From the NCBI GenBank assembly GCA_965218945.1, contig OZ244718.1, positions 372,001 to 436,000 on the forward strand: 64,000 nucleotides of DNA. The letters run 5' to 3'. The notes below the pieces were generated by a model. The model was not told the origin of the DNA. It saw only the letters and a program-made list of their open reading frames with translations, and did not search any database. The stretch is from DAOUJW01 sp965218945. GTDB taxonomy: Bacteria > Chloroflexota > Dehalococcoidia > Lucifugimonadales > UBA2985. This document shows positions 36,413-45,228 of this stretch, piece after piece; position 1 is the stretch's first letter; each line of letters begins with the position of its first letter. The translations under genes were made by a program, and so were the position numbers.

Positions 36413-37723
36413 TTGGAGAGGAAGTATTTTTACGCGCGGACCGTAGGAACTCCCGAATCCACACTCCAAATGATAACCACTACCGTGGTGGGGGCGAAAC
36501 TGGCTTCGCAAATTCCTCTGGTGAAGCTAGAACGGAGAGCTAAAGGAGAGTTCTACGTATTCCTGGGCGTGGAAAGCGATGAGAACACCGGTATCCCCGG
36601 GGGATTAGGGAAGACTTTGCAGGATATGGGACTACGGTTTGATGAAAGTTCTCCACTACCGCCAGACGAAATCAAATCCATGGTGCAGCGTCAGGACATC
36701 GAGATTCACGGGTTCAATTCCTTGCAATATCGGCAAAGGGAATATGAGGACCCAGGCGATCCCTTTGACCAGTCTGATGCCTGGCAGCCACAAGAGGTGT
36801 CACCCGAATCATGTGCCCGTGCCGAGCGGTTGCTGCACTGGTTATCGGCTCGCGGAGAGGGAACCTGGGAGGGATTTAAGCAGGCCTGCGATGTCTTGAA
36901 TGTAGCTGCCGACAGGCAAGAAGCCCGCTCCGCTCTCCGGAGGTTGAGTCTTCTTAGCCACTTGGACATTTCGGACGACGGGTCACGGTGGTCGGTCTCC
37001 CCATCGGTTTTGGTAAGATTCCCCGATAATCCGGATCGCGGTTTCCTTGCCGGAAGGCGGACTGGGTCCTTTTTGCGCAGGGTGGGGGAGTTCTGGCACC
37101 TTAATGAGACGCCACAATCCTTCTATTCCGGCCCGCCACGCATAGATTTAAACTCAAGTGTCGCCGAAAACACCGAGGCCCTTGAAATTACTGACGCTGG
37201 GGCAGCTTCAACTCGGCTGGCCGCTCTGCTACCAGACTTGAACGGATGGAAGGATTCGTTACAGTCATTGGACAACCTGAGGGTCGCCTCCTATGAAGTT
37301 GAAAGATGGCAATCTGGCAGCTTCCAGCCCTGCGACAACGTTTACGACCGGGACGGCATCTACTACGGAGAGCCGGGAATGTACCGGGTGAGCCTGGAGG
37401 GCGACCGTTCCGGCCGTACCATGACACTCTTTTTCGATGAACCGGCCCAACGGTGGATTCGCGGAGACTGGTACGGGTTGCGGTTCCTTTCGTTGGGGGC
37501 GGGGCAAGTCAGCGTTGAGGCGGTCCACGATTCGAGAGCTGGCGAACTCCTCATACCAGCCTTGCAGCGCTGGCCGTTGCTCTACGAGCGGGCCTTGACC
37601 CTTGCTTCCGGGACGTTGCCAGGGCGGGCCGCTAACCCAGACTGGTTGAGCTATCCCCGCGTACCATTGGACCTCGCCAAGGTGTTATGCGGAAAACTGA
37701 ACGTCAATCTCATGGAGAACTAA
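36413..37723 (+). CDS. Unrecognised 436-residue protein, second gene of the DUF1998 helicase operon
   Basis: TTG 36413 follows GGAGAGGCC at good spacing and lies 2 bp after the previous stop. No known domain is recognised. Residues about 138-205 (ARAERLLHWLSARGEGTWEG, then RSALRRLSLLSHLDIS) look like a winged helix of the kind used for DNA or protein contact. The C-terminal half is beta-rich with many aromatics (RVSLEGDRSGRTMTLFFDE, RWIRGDWYGLRFLSL). No catalytic motif is apparent. It ends 3 bp before the helicase ATG, implying a stoichiometric partner of it. DruF/DruG-type accessory function is a guess from position. Confidence 0.75.
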   Translation: MERKYFYARTVGTPESTLQMITTTVVGAKLASQIPLVKLERRAKGEFYVFLGVESDENTGIPGGLGKTLQDMGLRFDESSPLPPDEIKSMVQRQDIEIHGFNSLQYRQREYEDPGDPFDQSDAWQPQEVSPESCARAERLLHWLSARGEGTWEGFKQACDVLNVAADRQEARSALRRLSLLSHLDISDDGSRWSVSPSVLVRFPDNPDRGFLAGRRTGSFLRRVGEFWHLNETPQSFYSGPPRIDLNSSVAENTEALEITDAGAASTRLAALLPDLNGWKDSLQSLDNLRVASYEVERWQSGSFQPCDNVYDRDGIYYGEPGMYRVSLEGDRSGRTMTLFFDEPAQRWIRGDWYGLRFLSLGAGQVSVEAVHDSRAGELLIPALQRWPLLYERALTLASGTLPGRAANPDWLSYPRVPLDLAKVLCGKLNVNLMEN

Positions 37724-37726
37724 GCT

Positions 37727-40700
37727 ATGCATGACCTGGTCGGCGCCTACGAACGCCTGAACGACGTATACCGAAAGTACATTGAAAGCGCTTTTCCTCT
37801 GCGGTATCCCAACATGGCAGCGGAGAGAAGGGCGCTTTACTCTGGGTCGGACACTCTGTCGCAACCGCCGCTATTAGAGCCGACACCGGTATATCCTTCC
37901 TCGAATCTCACGCTGCCTGAAGCCGCTTCTCTACTGCCCCGAGAATACCACGCCCTGCCAAATATCGCGCAAGGCTTGCTGGGGGACCCGGACATCCGGT
38001 TGTGGAAGCACCAGTGGAAAAGCATCAGGACCGTACTGGAGGATAAGCGAGACCTGGTGGTTACTACCGGCACCGGTTCCGGCAAAACCGAGTGTTTTCT
38101 GATGCCCGTACTGGCCGAATTGGCGAGAGAGTCAGCGGAGTGGCCTAGGAGCGCTGATCCGCCCGATGGCAGGAAATGGTGGGAGGCAGAAGCTTCACCG
38201 TGGCAGAGCCAATGGGGCCACACCACCAGGAATGCAGAGGGGTTGCACGCAATCCGAGCCATGGTGCTCTACCCGCTCAATGCCCTGGTCGAAGACCAAC
38301 TCCGCAGGTTGCGGCAGACGCTGGACTCCGACTCCGTTCTACAGTGGATGGATTCCACGAGGGCTGGAAACCGGGTGACTTTCGGGCGATACACAGGAGC
38401 GACACCCGTTTCCGGATTCCCGGGCAACGACGCTGCCGTCCGACGACTCAGGGAAAGGCTGCGGAACATATCCGACGAAAGTGAATCTGTCAGGGGCGAT
38501 CCTGACCTGCCGCGGGAAGCGCGCTACTACTTCCCCAACATTGACGGCGGAGAAATGTGGTCGCGCTGGGACATGCAAGACACACCGCCCGACATCCTCA
38601 TTACCAACTACCACATGTTGAACATCATGCTTATGCGGCAAGTGGAAGCGGGAATGTTCGACAAGACTCGGGCTTGGTTGCGGTCCGACCCGGCCAACAG
38701 ATTTTTCCTAATTGTAGACGAACTTCATTCCTATCGCGGGACCCCCGGAACCGAGGTAGCCTACATTCTGCGTCTGTTGCTGGACCGTCTGGGGCTGTCC
38801 ACTGACTCAGACCAACTGGCGCTGTTGGCCACGTCGGCTAGCGTTGACGATACTCCAAAATCCCGGAAATTCTTGAGAGAGTTCTTCGGGCGGGACAATT
38901 TCCAGATTGTGTCAGAAGATCAGGAGCAGCCTGAAGCTGGCTCTCACCGGTCTATGAGCCAGTACCAGCCCGCTTTTGAGGCCTTTGCCCTGAAAGTGCA
39001 GCCCGATGTGCGCAGCCCCATGGAACCGCCAGACCCGGATTCCGATAGCAGCCGACAGGCGATGTCCGAGCTTGCGCAAGCTCTTGGGCAGGCTTCCGAG
39101 GAACATACCGAACCAGCCCATTCCCTGGCAGTGTCGTTATCCGAAATCAAGGCCGACCATGCGATCCGCGACGCCTGCATTGAGGCCAGTGGAAAGATAC
39201 GGGCTACCAAAGTCCCTGATCTGGACCGTGTATTATTCGGTCGGCAGTCCGATAACGACACTGCTTCCGATGCTATGCGCGGACTGCTCCTGGCTCTGGG
39301 AATGAGCCGCCAAAAAGCCAACGGCATGTCGCCTCAACCGGTTCGGGGCCATTTTTTCTACCATAATGTGCAGAATATGTGGGTGTGCGCCAACCCGGAC
39401 TGCGACGAGCAGGAGCACCGGAAGGTGTTAAGTGCCTATGACGGCACGGCGGCAACGCTGGGCCCCGTTGGAGCCCTTCACACCCAGCACCGCATAACCT
39501 GCTCCTGTGGCGGCCGGGTGCTGGACCTGCTGGTATGCGAAGTTTGCGGAGATATCCTGCTTGGTGGCTACCGTGGCAAAGCCGACTTGGATGGTCAGTC
39601 TGTCGAGATTCTCACGGCGGATATGCCCAACCTTGCGGATATGCCCAGCCGCGTGTCTCCAGACCGAAAATATGGACAGTACGCGGTGTTCTGGCCGCTG
39701 GCCAAGGATGAGATGGACAGCGAGCCGGAAGACGTTGAGTTCAGCCAAAACCGCATTGACCGTAGGTGGATATCTGCCAAGCTATCCGTGAAGTCTGGGC
39801 GGCTTACGCGTACCGAAACTCTGGCGGGTCCAGACGAAATTGGGGGGTGGATTTACGAAATAGGCGGCGGTGAGGCTGAGACTCAGCACGCCCTTCCTGC
39901 CAAGTGCCCCCGCTGCGATGCTGACTACCGCCGGCGCAATCTCGATACGCCGCTGCGCTTGCACCGCACCGGATTCCAGAAGGCTTGTCAGGTCGTGGCA
40001 GGTGCCCTTGCGCGCGAGATGCCTCTGGAACGAGGCGACAAGCCAGGCCGCAAGCTACTCATATTTACCGACAGCCGGCAGGACGCTGCCAAGCTGGCCT
40101 CGGGAATGGAGCAGGACCACTACCGGGATATGGTGCGGATATTGCTGCTCAAAGCGCTGGACGAGTACTGGGGGGCTCTTGAGGCCGCTTTGAGAGTGCT
40201 TTCCGTTGCCATACCTCATACTCCCGATCGAATCTCCTCGCTGAATCCCACACTCGGACAGGTTATATCGAGTACTCCGGGACCGAACGAGCAGGAATTG
40301 GCCTTACAATTCCAATCCTTACCCGGTGGCCTTTATCAAGAGTTGATGAGTTGGCTCCTGAATATGCCAAGTGCCAATCCCGCAGCACTTACAACAGTTC
40401 AACGCATGATTGGGGACTTCCCAGGCCGTGTTCCGCTGAGAGCGATTAGGGATAAGCTCAAGCTCGAATTTCTCAGATTAGGGTTAAATCCTGGAGGGAA
40501 CGGCTACTCCCGGAACTCATACTCGATCCAGGTCGGAAATGAGACGGAAAGGCACAGTTGGATAGATTGCTATGACTGGTCTCAGCCAACTCCTCAACGT
40601 AAACCCGGATTGCCCCAGGAAGCCGAACACCTAGATGCCCGAATCAACTCCGCTCTGATGTCAGAGCTAATGTTCACGCTGTTCCAACACTCTGTTCGGA

Positions 40701-43396
40701 CTATTGAGAGCCTTGGCGTGGGCTGGGTTACTTACGTTCCATACGAAGACCCGACAGAAGACGTGATTGGAGCAACAGAGACCATAATTCGCCTTCTTGG
40801 AATACGTTGGCGTCACAATTATGCCGACCGGTTCCAACGAGGCAGCGACACCAGATTTCCAAAGTATGTCGAAAGGTACCTAAGAGATGCTGAGACACCA
40901 GTGGATCTGGTGAAGGCGCAGTTTACGGGAGCGGGTATTGAGGCCGGGGGCGACAACTACCTGGGACTGAACCCGGACAACTTGTATGTTGTAAAGGAAC
41001 CAATGGCAAGCCAAAAGAATTTGGGATGGCTATGTCCCAAGTGCAACGCTTTTTTCCTCCACCCGACTGGTCTCGTCTCAGTGTGCCCCAATTGCAAGGA
41101 TACGAGACTCTCCCCGAGCGAAAACCAGAAAGACTTCGACTACTACGTTTATCTGGCCGAACAATCCGGACCAGCGTTCCGATTGCACTGTGAGGAATTG
41201 ACCGGACAAACCGACGACGGAGACCGACCTAGGCGTCAGCGCTGGTTCCAGGAAGTGTTCATCGGAGATGAAAAGGACTTACGCCGCGTGGACGGCGTAG
41301 ACCTATTGAGCGTAACAACAACTATGGAATCGGGTGTTGACATCGGGGCATTGGAAGCAGTGGTGATGGCGAATATGCCACCCCGCCGCTTCAACTACCA
41401 GCAACGGGTTGGCCGCGCCGGACGGCGCGGTGCGGGCGTCTCCTTGGCGATCACTTTCTGCCGGGGCCGCAGTCACGATGATTACTACTACCAAAGGCCG
41501 GAGCAAATTACCGGAGAACCGCCACCCCCTCCCTACGTCGACGTCTCAAGCGGCACAATCTTCAAGCGGGTCTTTGCTAAGGAACTACTGAGGCTGGCCT
41601 TCATACAACTTGGCACAGGCGGGGACGACAAGTTCCATGATAGTGTCCACGGGGAATTTGGTCCTGCGGCAGAGTGGGCCGGGCGAACCGGAGCGGTCAG
41701 GGAGTGGTTGAACTCGCCGTCCAATGAAGCGTCCATACTGGGTATGCTCGATGCACTGCGTGTGGGCACCATGTGGGCCGGCACCGATGGAGACTCCTTT
41801 TGCCGAAGTATCATGGCCTACGCGAGAGGGACACTAGTTGATGAAATATCGGCCATCGTAAACGATCCCAACTATCGCCAGGAAGCCCTGAGCGAGCGTT
41901 TGGCCCACGCGGGTTTGCTGCCCATGTTCGGCTTCCCCACCGATGCCCGCCTGCTTTTTACTCGCGGCAGATACTCGCCGAATCCGTGGCCGCCGCAAAG
42001 TGGGACTATTGACCGTGGCCTGGATATCGCGATTTCTCAATTCGCCCCCGGCTCCCAAATTGTAAAGGACAAGGCAGTGCATACCGCCAGCGGGGTAGCG
42101 ACCTTTTTTCCATATGGCAACAGCGTACGTTTGGGCAACGGGTTCAGCCCGCCGTTGCCTGACGCCAACCCCAGGCCGCTGGCGCTTTGTGACCATTGCA
42201 AGAGTGTCCAGTACCGGAACGACATGGCCGATGTGCGGCCCTGCGAAGTTTGTGGGGCCGATGGCGGTACGCCCATCGACGCGCGGGAACCGATGGGATT
42301 CTTCACGGACTTTCAACCGGAGGACTACACTGGCGTCTTCGAATGGACACCCCGGTCAACGCTGCCAACGCTCGCCTGGGGAGTCAATGATGGAACCGAG
42401 ACTTCTGTTGGCAACTGTGACGTCGTGTCTTTCAGCGATGACATTCTTTCCGTCAACGATAACGATGGAGCAGGTGGATTTTCATTTCAACCGGCTTCAA
42501 TTCCTGGCCATTCGAGGAATGCCGGTGCCTACGCAATCCACCCGGGCCAGGGTAGCCCTATATCCGTTTCAGGTGCCACTCATCAAATATCCCTGCTTTC
42601 CCGTCGCCGGACCGATGTGCTTCTGGCAGGACTGCAGATTTGGCCGCCCGGCGTGTTTGCGGACCCCAAGACCTCAGTGGGGAGGGCCGCGTGGTATTCT
42701 TTCGCGTTTTTCCTCCGCAGCTCCGCCGCCGGGCTGATGGATGTGGATACGCAGGAGTTCAATGCCGGTTTCCGACCAACGCGCCAACCGGACGGGAGTG
42801 TGGTGGGACAGGCTTTCCTGTCGGACACTCTCCAGAATGGGGCCGGTTACTGCTGGTGGCTGGGGCAACCCGATAACTTCGAGGAGGTGCTACTTCAGGG
42901 CGATATCAGGATGAAGGACAGCAACGGCGAGCGATGGGCACTCGGGCTACACGGGGCCGAGTGCGACACATCGTGCAACCGGTGTCTGCGCGACTTCTAC
43001 AACCTCTCCTATCATGGATTGCTGGACTGGCGGTTGGCTATTGACGTGGCACGACTTGCACTGGATCCCGACGCCATCCTGGACCTTACGACTCCTTGGG
43101 GTACCCACGTCAATCCGTGGCAATTGCTCTGCAGTGGCATTAATGCACCGGTTCCCGTGATATTAAAGAATCTCGGATACGAAGATGCGGTCGAGCTGAA
43201 TGGCCTCCTGGCGCACAACCACAAAATACTTAACAGGGTGGGCATCGTCCGCCATCCCCTGTGGACCGATGATCACCCAGTCTACAGTGCAGCCAAGCTA
43301 CAGGCAGAGGAAATGTTCAAGGGGTGCGCTATCGAAGCGATGAATCCGTTTGAAGTCATTAGGCACCCTGCGGGAGTATTGTCTTCAGGGAAATAG
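37727..43396 (+). CDS. DUF1998 superfamily 2 helicase, DruE/DrmAB-like
   Basis: An 1889-residue protein from ATG 37727 (GGAGAA upstream). The helicase lobe 1 has LWKHQWKSIRTVL, Walker A TTGTGSGKTECF (about residue 115) and the DELH box FLIVDELHSYRGTPG (about 330), followed by LLATSAS. Lobe 2 has LIFTDSRQDAAKLA (about 780), TTTMESGVDIG and QQRVGRAGRRGAG (about 1225). Zinc-type cysteines follow: CDHCKSVQYR...CEVCGADG (about 1490-1515). The C-terminal DUF1998 signature is AECDTSCNRCLRDFYNLS, then LLDWRLAIDVA (about 1745-1775). Such single-chain 1800-2100-residue helicases are the Druantia hallmark DruE; DISARM splits the same parts into DrmA and DrmB. It is the motor of the rightward operon. Confidence 0.85.
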   Translation: MHDLVGAYERLNDVYRKYIESAFPLRYPNMAAERRALYSGSDTLSQPPLLEPTPVYPSSNLTLPEAASLLPREYHALPNIAQGLLGDPDIRLWKHQWKSIRTVLEDKRDLVVTTGTGSGKTECFLMPVLAELARESAEWPRSADPPDGRKWWEAEASPWQSQWGHTTRNAEGLHAIRAMVLYPLNALVEDQLRRLRQTLDSDSVLQWMDSTRAGNRVTFGRYTGATPVSGFPGNDAAVRRLRERLRNISDESESVRGDPDLPREARYYFPNIDGGEMWSRWDMQDTPPDILITNYHMLNIMLMRQVEAGMFDKTRAWLRSDPANRFFLIVDELHSYRGTPGTEVAYILRLLLDRLGLSTDSDQLALLATSASVDDTPKSRKFLREFFGRDNFQIVSEDQEQPEAGSHRSMSQYQPAFEAFALKVQPDVRSPMEPPDPDSDSSRQAMSELAQALGQASEEHTEPAHSLAVSLSEIKADHAIRDACIEASGKIRATKVPDLDRVLFGRQSDNDTASDAMRGLLLALGMSRQKANGMSPQPVRGHFFYHNVQNMWVCANPDCDEQEHRKVLSAYDGTAATLGPVGALHTQHRITCSCGGRVLDLLVCEVCGDILLGGYRGKADLDGQSVEILTADMPNLADMPSRVSPDRKYGQYAVFWPLAKDEMDSEPEDVEFSQNRIDRRWISAKLSVKSGRLTRTETLAGPDEIGGWIYEIGGGEAETQHALPAKCPRCDADYRRRNLDTPLRLHRTGFQKACQVVAGALAREMPLERGDKPGRKLLIFTDSRQDAAKLASGMEQDHYRDMVRILLLKALDEYWGALEAALRVLSVAIPHTPDRISSLNPTLGQVISSTPGPNEQELALQFQSLPGGLYQELMSWLLNMPSANPAALTTVQRMIGDFPGRVPLRAIRDKLKLEFLRLGLNPGGNGYSRNSYSIQVGNETERHSWIDCYDWSQPTPQRKPGLPQEAEHLDARINSALMSELMFTLFQHSVRTIESLGVGWVTYVPYEDPTEDVIGATETIIRLLGIRWRHNYADRFQRGSDTRFPKYVERYLRDAETPVDLVKAQFTGAGIEAGGDNYLGLNPDNLYVVKEPMASQKNLGWLCPKCNAFFLHPTGLVSVCPNCKDTRLSPSENQKDFDYYVYLAEQSGPAFRLHCEELTGQTDDGDRPRRQRWFQEVFIGDEKDLRRVDGVDLLSVTTTMESGVDIGALEAVVMANMPPRRFNYQQRVGRAGRRGAGVSLAITFCRGRSHDDYYYQRPEQITGEPPPPPYVDVSSGTIFKRVFAKELLRLAFIQLGTGGDDKFHDSVHGEFGPAAEWAGRTGAVREWLNSPSNEASILGMLDALRVGTMWAGTDGDSFCRSIMAYARGTLVDEISAIVNDPNYRQEALSERLAHAGLLPMFGFPTDARLLFTRGRYSPNPWPPQSGTIDRGLDIAISQFAPGSQIVKDKAVHTASGVATFFPYGNSVRLGNGFSPPLPDANPRPLALCDHCKSVQYRNDMADVRPCEVCGADGGTPIDAREPMGFFTDFQPEDYTGVFEWTPRSTLPTLAWGVNDGTETSVGNCDVVSFSDDILSVNDNDGAGGFSFQPASIPGHSRNAGAYAIHPGQGSPISVSGATHQISLLSRRRTDVLLAGLQIWPPGVFADPKTSVGRAAWYSFAFFLRSSAAGLMDVDTQEFNAGFRPTRQPDGSVVGQAFLSDTLQNGAGYCWWLGQPDNFEEVLLQGDIRMKDSNGERWALGLHGAECDTSCNRCLRDFYNLSYHGLLDWRLAIDVARLALDPDAILDLTTPWGTHVNPWQLLCSGINAPVPVILKNLGYEDAVELNGLLAHNHKILNRVGIVRHPLWTDDHPVYSAAKLQAEEMFKGCAIEAMNPFEVIRHPAGVLSSGK

Positions 43397-43590
43397 AGCT
43401 TGCTGGTAGGAGGGTCAGTGGCGATACCACTGGCGGGATTCACGCCTAAAGTTGGAGCGGGGAACTATCGCCAGTGCCCTGCCATGTATTCGACACCTGC
43501 ATGAAATGCCCTGGCATTCCCTAGCCGTTCAGGAAAAGTCTGCGGAAGACACTTTCTGCATTACACTGCCAACTCGAATTTCAGGGTGAA

Positions 43591-43609
43591 GGTTCTTGAT
43601 TTTATCAAG
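43591..43609 (+). repeat. 19-bp attachment-core-like repeat, copy 2
   Basis: GGTTCTTGATTTTATCAAG differs at one base from copies 1 and 3. It is followed after 11 bp by the truncated LuxR fragment. Its upstream 27 bp (from CACTGCCAACT) also resemble the sequence before copy 3 at about 65% by eye, so roughly 50 bp is shared in direct orientation. On the minus strand both copies would read LDKIKNL followed by a similar peptide, suggesting decay from one coding sequence. Confidence 0.6.
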
Positions 43610-43620
43610 TCTGGTGGAAG

Positions 43621-43812
43621 GAGCTGACATCGAGGGAGAAGGAGATACTCGCACAGTTCGCGCAGGGCATGTCGTACTCCGCCATCGCCGAGTCCAGGGG
43701 CAACCGGCCTGTGACAATCCGCAACACCATCTACGGCATGCAGAACAAGCTGGGATTCGGCAGCAAGCAGGAGATCGTCGTCTGGGCCTTACGAAACGGA
43801 CTGGTGGATTGA
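43621..43812 (+). pseudogene. C-terminal fragment of a LuxR/NarL-type response regulator
   Basis: The frame from 43621 reads a HTH of LuxR type: ELTSREKEILAQFAQGMSYS, then RNTIYGMQNKLGFGSKQEIV, ending VDstop at 43812. The receiver domain and start codon are missing. The sequence becomes unrelated just upstream, next to the 19-bp repeat. This is the 3' end of a gene cut by an insertion or deletion there. Confidence 0.8.
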
Positions 43813-44142
43813 AAAGCTCGACTGAATTTCTCCCGCACTAACTCCCCATGACTCGATAACGCCTCCACCGCCCGCCCAACGCCCCATGGCGGTCCGCCGG
43901 GAACCGGCAAATCAGGCCGACAGGCAACGGACCGAGCAGCGACCTCCGGCTTTGTTTCAGACCGCCGCAGCCATTTCGACGCTCACGGCTGCGCCCCCGC
44001 GCGCTCCCCGCCATTCCCCGGCCGTCAGCCGATGGGGGTCCCGTTGAGCGTCCACGCCGCTTCCTGAACACGCTGGGCTGAGACCTGACGCGGCATGGGG
44101 CATAGGCATCTGGTAGTCATTTGCCTACGCGATCTCTATAGA

Positions 44143-44170
44143 CAAATGTCTAGTGCAATTTAGACATTTG
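44143..44170. repeat. Perfect 10-bp inverted repeat in debris region
   Basis: CAAATGTCTA (44143-44152) pairs with TAGACATTTG (44161-44170) across 8 bp. It lies in an AT-rich patch of an otherwise GC-rich stretch. It could be an operator of a lost gene or a recombination site. No T-run follows, so it is not a terminator. Confidence 0.6.
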
Positions 44171-44429
44171 CTCCTTATATCCGGCCTGGAAGCTCACTAC
44201 GCTTTAAGTTGGCGGAGGCCGCCTTACGGGCGGCCAGTTGTGCCATGGGCGGCGAACGCCCGGGCATGAACCCAAAGAAGCGCTCATCGTCATCGGCTGG
44301 CTGTTGGCGGGAGCCTGTGGACGAAAAGACCGGGGTGCCGAATGTTGAGGCTCAAACGAGGATGGAGAGGGGCAAATAAGTTCTGCCTGGCCGCGCCGCC
44401 CGCAGCCCCTCACAACGCTCCCTCAGCAG

Positions 44430-44730
44430 TCCCGTCGGCGCAGGGGCGGGCGCGTACATCTTCACCGCTCCCCAGCGGGGTAACTCAATGTCGATCATGG
44501 GGGCCGATGGAATGCTGTACGCCCATTCCCCGTCTGGCTATCTCCACACGCTGGATGCCCGAACCGGGGAGCCGATCTGGAGCCTCGACATCGGCTATCA
44601 CTTGTGGCTCCGACCCTTCGCCGTTTCTGAGGGTGTGTTTTACGTGGGTTACCAACCAACAACCTGGATCGAGGGCCAAGGCAAGCCGTCCAGCGGCGTT
44701 TACGCCTTTGCCGCCCCCAGCCACAAGTAA
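44430..44730 (+). pseudogene. C-terminal fragment of a PQQ-type beta-propeller protein
   Basis: The frame reads GAGAYIFTAPQRGNSMSIMG, then DGMLYAHSPSGYLHTLDART and GEPIWSLDI. This is the repeat pattern of PQQ-binding-like beta-propellers (strand, D/GxT/SGxxxW). It ends normally at 44730 (GVYAFAAPSHK). The start and earlier blades are absent. ATG 44488 could give an 80-residue product, but this is more likely the tail of a truncated gene. It lies just before the oxidative cluster and may originally have belonged to it. Confidence 0.7.
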
Positions 44731-44750
44731 TTGATGTCGGGGTATAGGAA

Positions 44751-45224
44751 ATGAAGATCGCAACGTGTAGATGGGGCCATGAGTTCTTCGTCAATGGGTT
44801 CCGCATTATGGTCGTGGTCGGCGTTCTCGTGAACGCCGCACTCTGGGGGCCTGCATTGATTGCGCCTCAGATGATCAATGATACTTTCGGATTCGACCCC
44901 GGTTACGACACCGTTTGGCTGCGGAACGTTGGAATGCTACTGCTGATTGTGTCCATCACCAATGCCGCCGCCGCGCTTGACCCGTATCGCTACCAATTGT
45001 TCGCGTGGCTTGTGGTCGTAGGGCGACTCATCGCGGCTGCGTTCTTCCTGGAGATTTGGCTGTTCGATGCTCTCGAATCGTCCGATAGGCCCAATGCGTT
45101 CAAGTGGTTCTTCCTAACTGACGCTTCGCTTGGCGCCGTCAAGGGGATCTTGCTCTATGCTGGACTGAAGCAGCGCGATGCCGAGAGTAGCCCTGATATC
45201 TCACAGAAGAACCGGAAGGTGTAG
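44751..45224 (+). CDS. Small four-helix membrane protein
   Basis: A 157-residue protein from ATG 44751. It has four predicted membrane segments: about residues 15-38 (GFRIMVVVGVLVNAALWGPA), 57-78 (LRNVGMLLLIVSITNAAAAL), 82-105 (LFAWLVVVGRLIAAAFFLEI) and 120-137. The C-terminus is hydrophilic. No family is recognised with confidence. It ends 4 bp before the flavin oxidoreductase start, so it is probably co-translated with it and may anchor or serve the oxidative cluster in the membrane. Confidence 0.75.
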   Translation: MKIATCRWGHEFFVNGFRIMVVVGVLVNAALWGPALIAPQMINDTFGFDPGYDTVWLRNVGMLLLIVSITNAAAALDPYRYQLFAWLVVVGRLIAAAFFLEIWLFDALESSDRPNAFKWFFLTDASLGAVKGILLYAGLKQRDAESSPDISQKNRKV

Positions 45225-45228
45225 CGAA

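Larger units (their letters stand above)
43397..44429. other. Gene-poor debris region
   Basis: About 1 kb between the DUF1998 helicase and the oxidative cluster. It contains a recombinase-core-like repeat (43591-43609), a LuxR HTH fragment (43621-43812) and a 10-bp inverted repeat (44143-44170). A weak CAGTGG/CCACTG hairpin follows the helicase stop (43426-43442). Nothing else credible is coding. It looks like a joint between two acquired blocks. Confidence 0.6.

Noticed and set aside
24027..43396. Calling the region DISARM or Druantia outright
   Set aside because: Parts match but the gene set and arrangement do not match either system as I know them; kept as resemblance only.
43426..43442. 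CAGTGG/CCACTG hairpin after the DUF1998 helicase
   Set aside because: Six-base stem without T-run; too weak to call a terminator.
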